A stretch of 64,000 bases of DNA. Source: Athripsodes cinereus. Taxonomy: Eukaryota; Arthropoda; Insecta; Trichoptera; Leptoceridae. Shown piece by piece: positions 63,970 through 64,000 of the stretch. The notes beneath the pieces are model-generated. The model worked only from the letters and a program-made list of their open reading frames with translations. It did not search any database and was not told the origin of the DNA. Position 1 is the stretch's first letter. Every line of letters starts with the position of its first letter. The position numbers were made by a program, and so were the translations under genes. Location: assembly GCA_947579605.1 (NCBI GenBank), contig OX388307.1, forward strand, positions 30,419,237 to 30,483,236. The letters run 5' to 3'.

Positions 63970-64000
63970 ATAGGTATTATTATATACACAAACGTAACTA

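Noticed and set aside
1..64000. A host protein-coding gene or piRNA cluster call
   Set aside because: No exon set, conserved domain or RNA gene was seen. The density of nested transposons would suit a piRNA cluster, but that needs small-RNA data and cannot be claimed from sequence.

Overview
The window reads as insect nuclear intergenic DNA. It is strongly AT-rich, packed with non-LTR retrotransposon pieces, tRNA-derived SINEs, Helitron ends and short inverted-repeat DNA transposons, and has no convincing host gene. Frequent TACCTA/TAGGTA strings and SINE, RTE and Helitron termini of a familiar type suggest a moth or butterfly (Lepidoptera), but this is inference from style, not a marker-based call.

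Layout. 1-8 kb: RTE and CR1-type fragments, two palindromic MITE copies, two SINE remnants and a 42-bp tandem array. 8.06-10.55 kb: a Helitron-type element carrying an RTE insertion (11-bp target duplication), which itself carries a SINE (15-bp target duplication); a tRNA SINE and a hAT-like MITE lie in the same element. 10.7-12.8 kb: LINE 3' ends and SINEs. 13.2-17.2 kb: a hAT-type transposon with perfect 16-bp inverted ends and an 8-bp target duplication, filled by a decayed CR1-like retrotransposon that is interrupted by a third LINE fragment. 17.5-33 kb: scattered SINEs, RTE tails, MITEs, a second Helitron copy and long featureless AT-rich stretches. 33-38 kb: three different LINE fragments on the minus strand and a perfect 7 x 48-bp minisatellite. 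38-47 kb: mostly featureless with RTE and SINE relics. 47.46-52.4 kb: one apparently intact CR1-type retrotransposon on the minus strand, with ORF1, ORF2 and a long 3' UTR. 53-64 kb: a tRNA SINE, a pogo-like MITE, a MITE family with 3-bp duplications (one copy split by two LINEs), a poly-A SINE and a 0.5-kb inverted repeat.

How the parts relate. The CR1-type element supplies its own endonuclease/reverse transcriptase. Its ORF1 stop is preceded by a canonical A AAA AAC slippery heptamer, and ORF2 has no in-frame AUG before its conserved endonuclease start, so -1 frameshifting is the simplest reading. Several CR1-like copies end in the same small GGC...GCC hairpin followed by TAAA repeats. The (TAG)n-tailed SINE ends in a sequence closely matching the RTE 3' end, which points to RTE machinery as its mobiliser. 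All family names come from motif recognition by eye; no database search was run.
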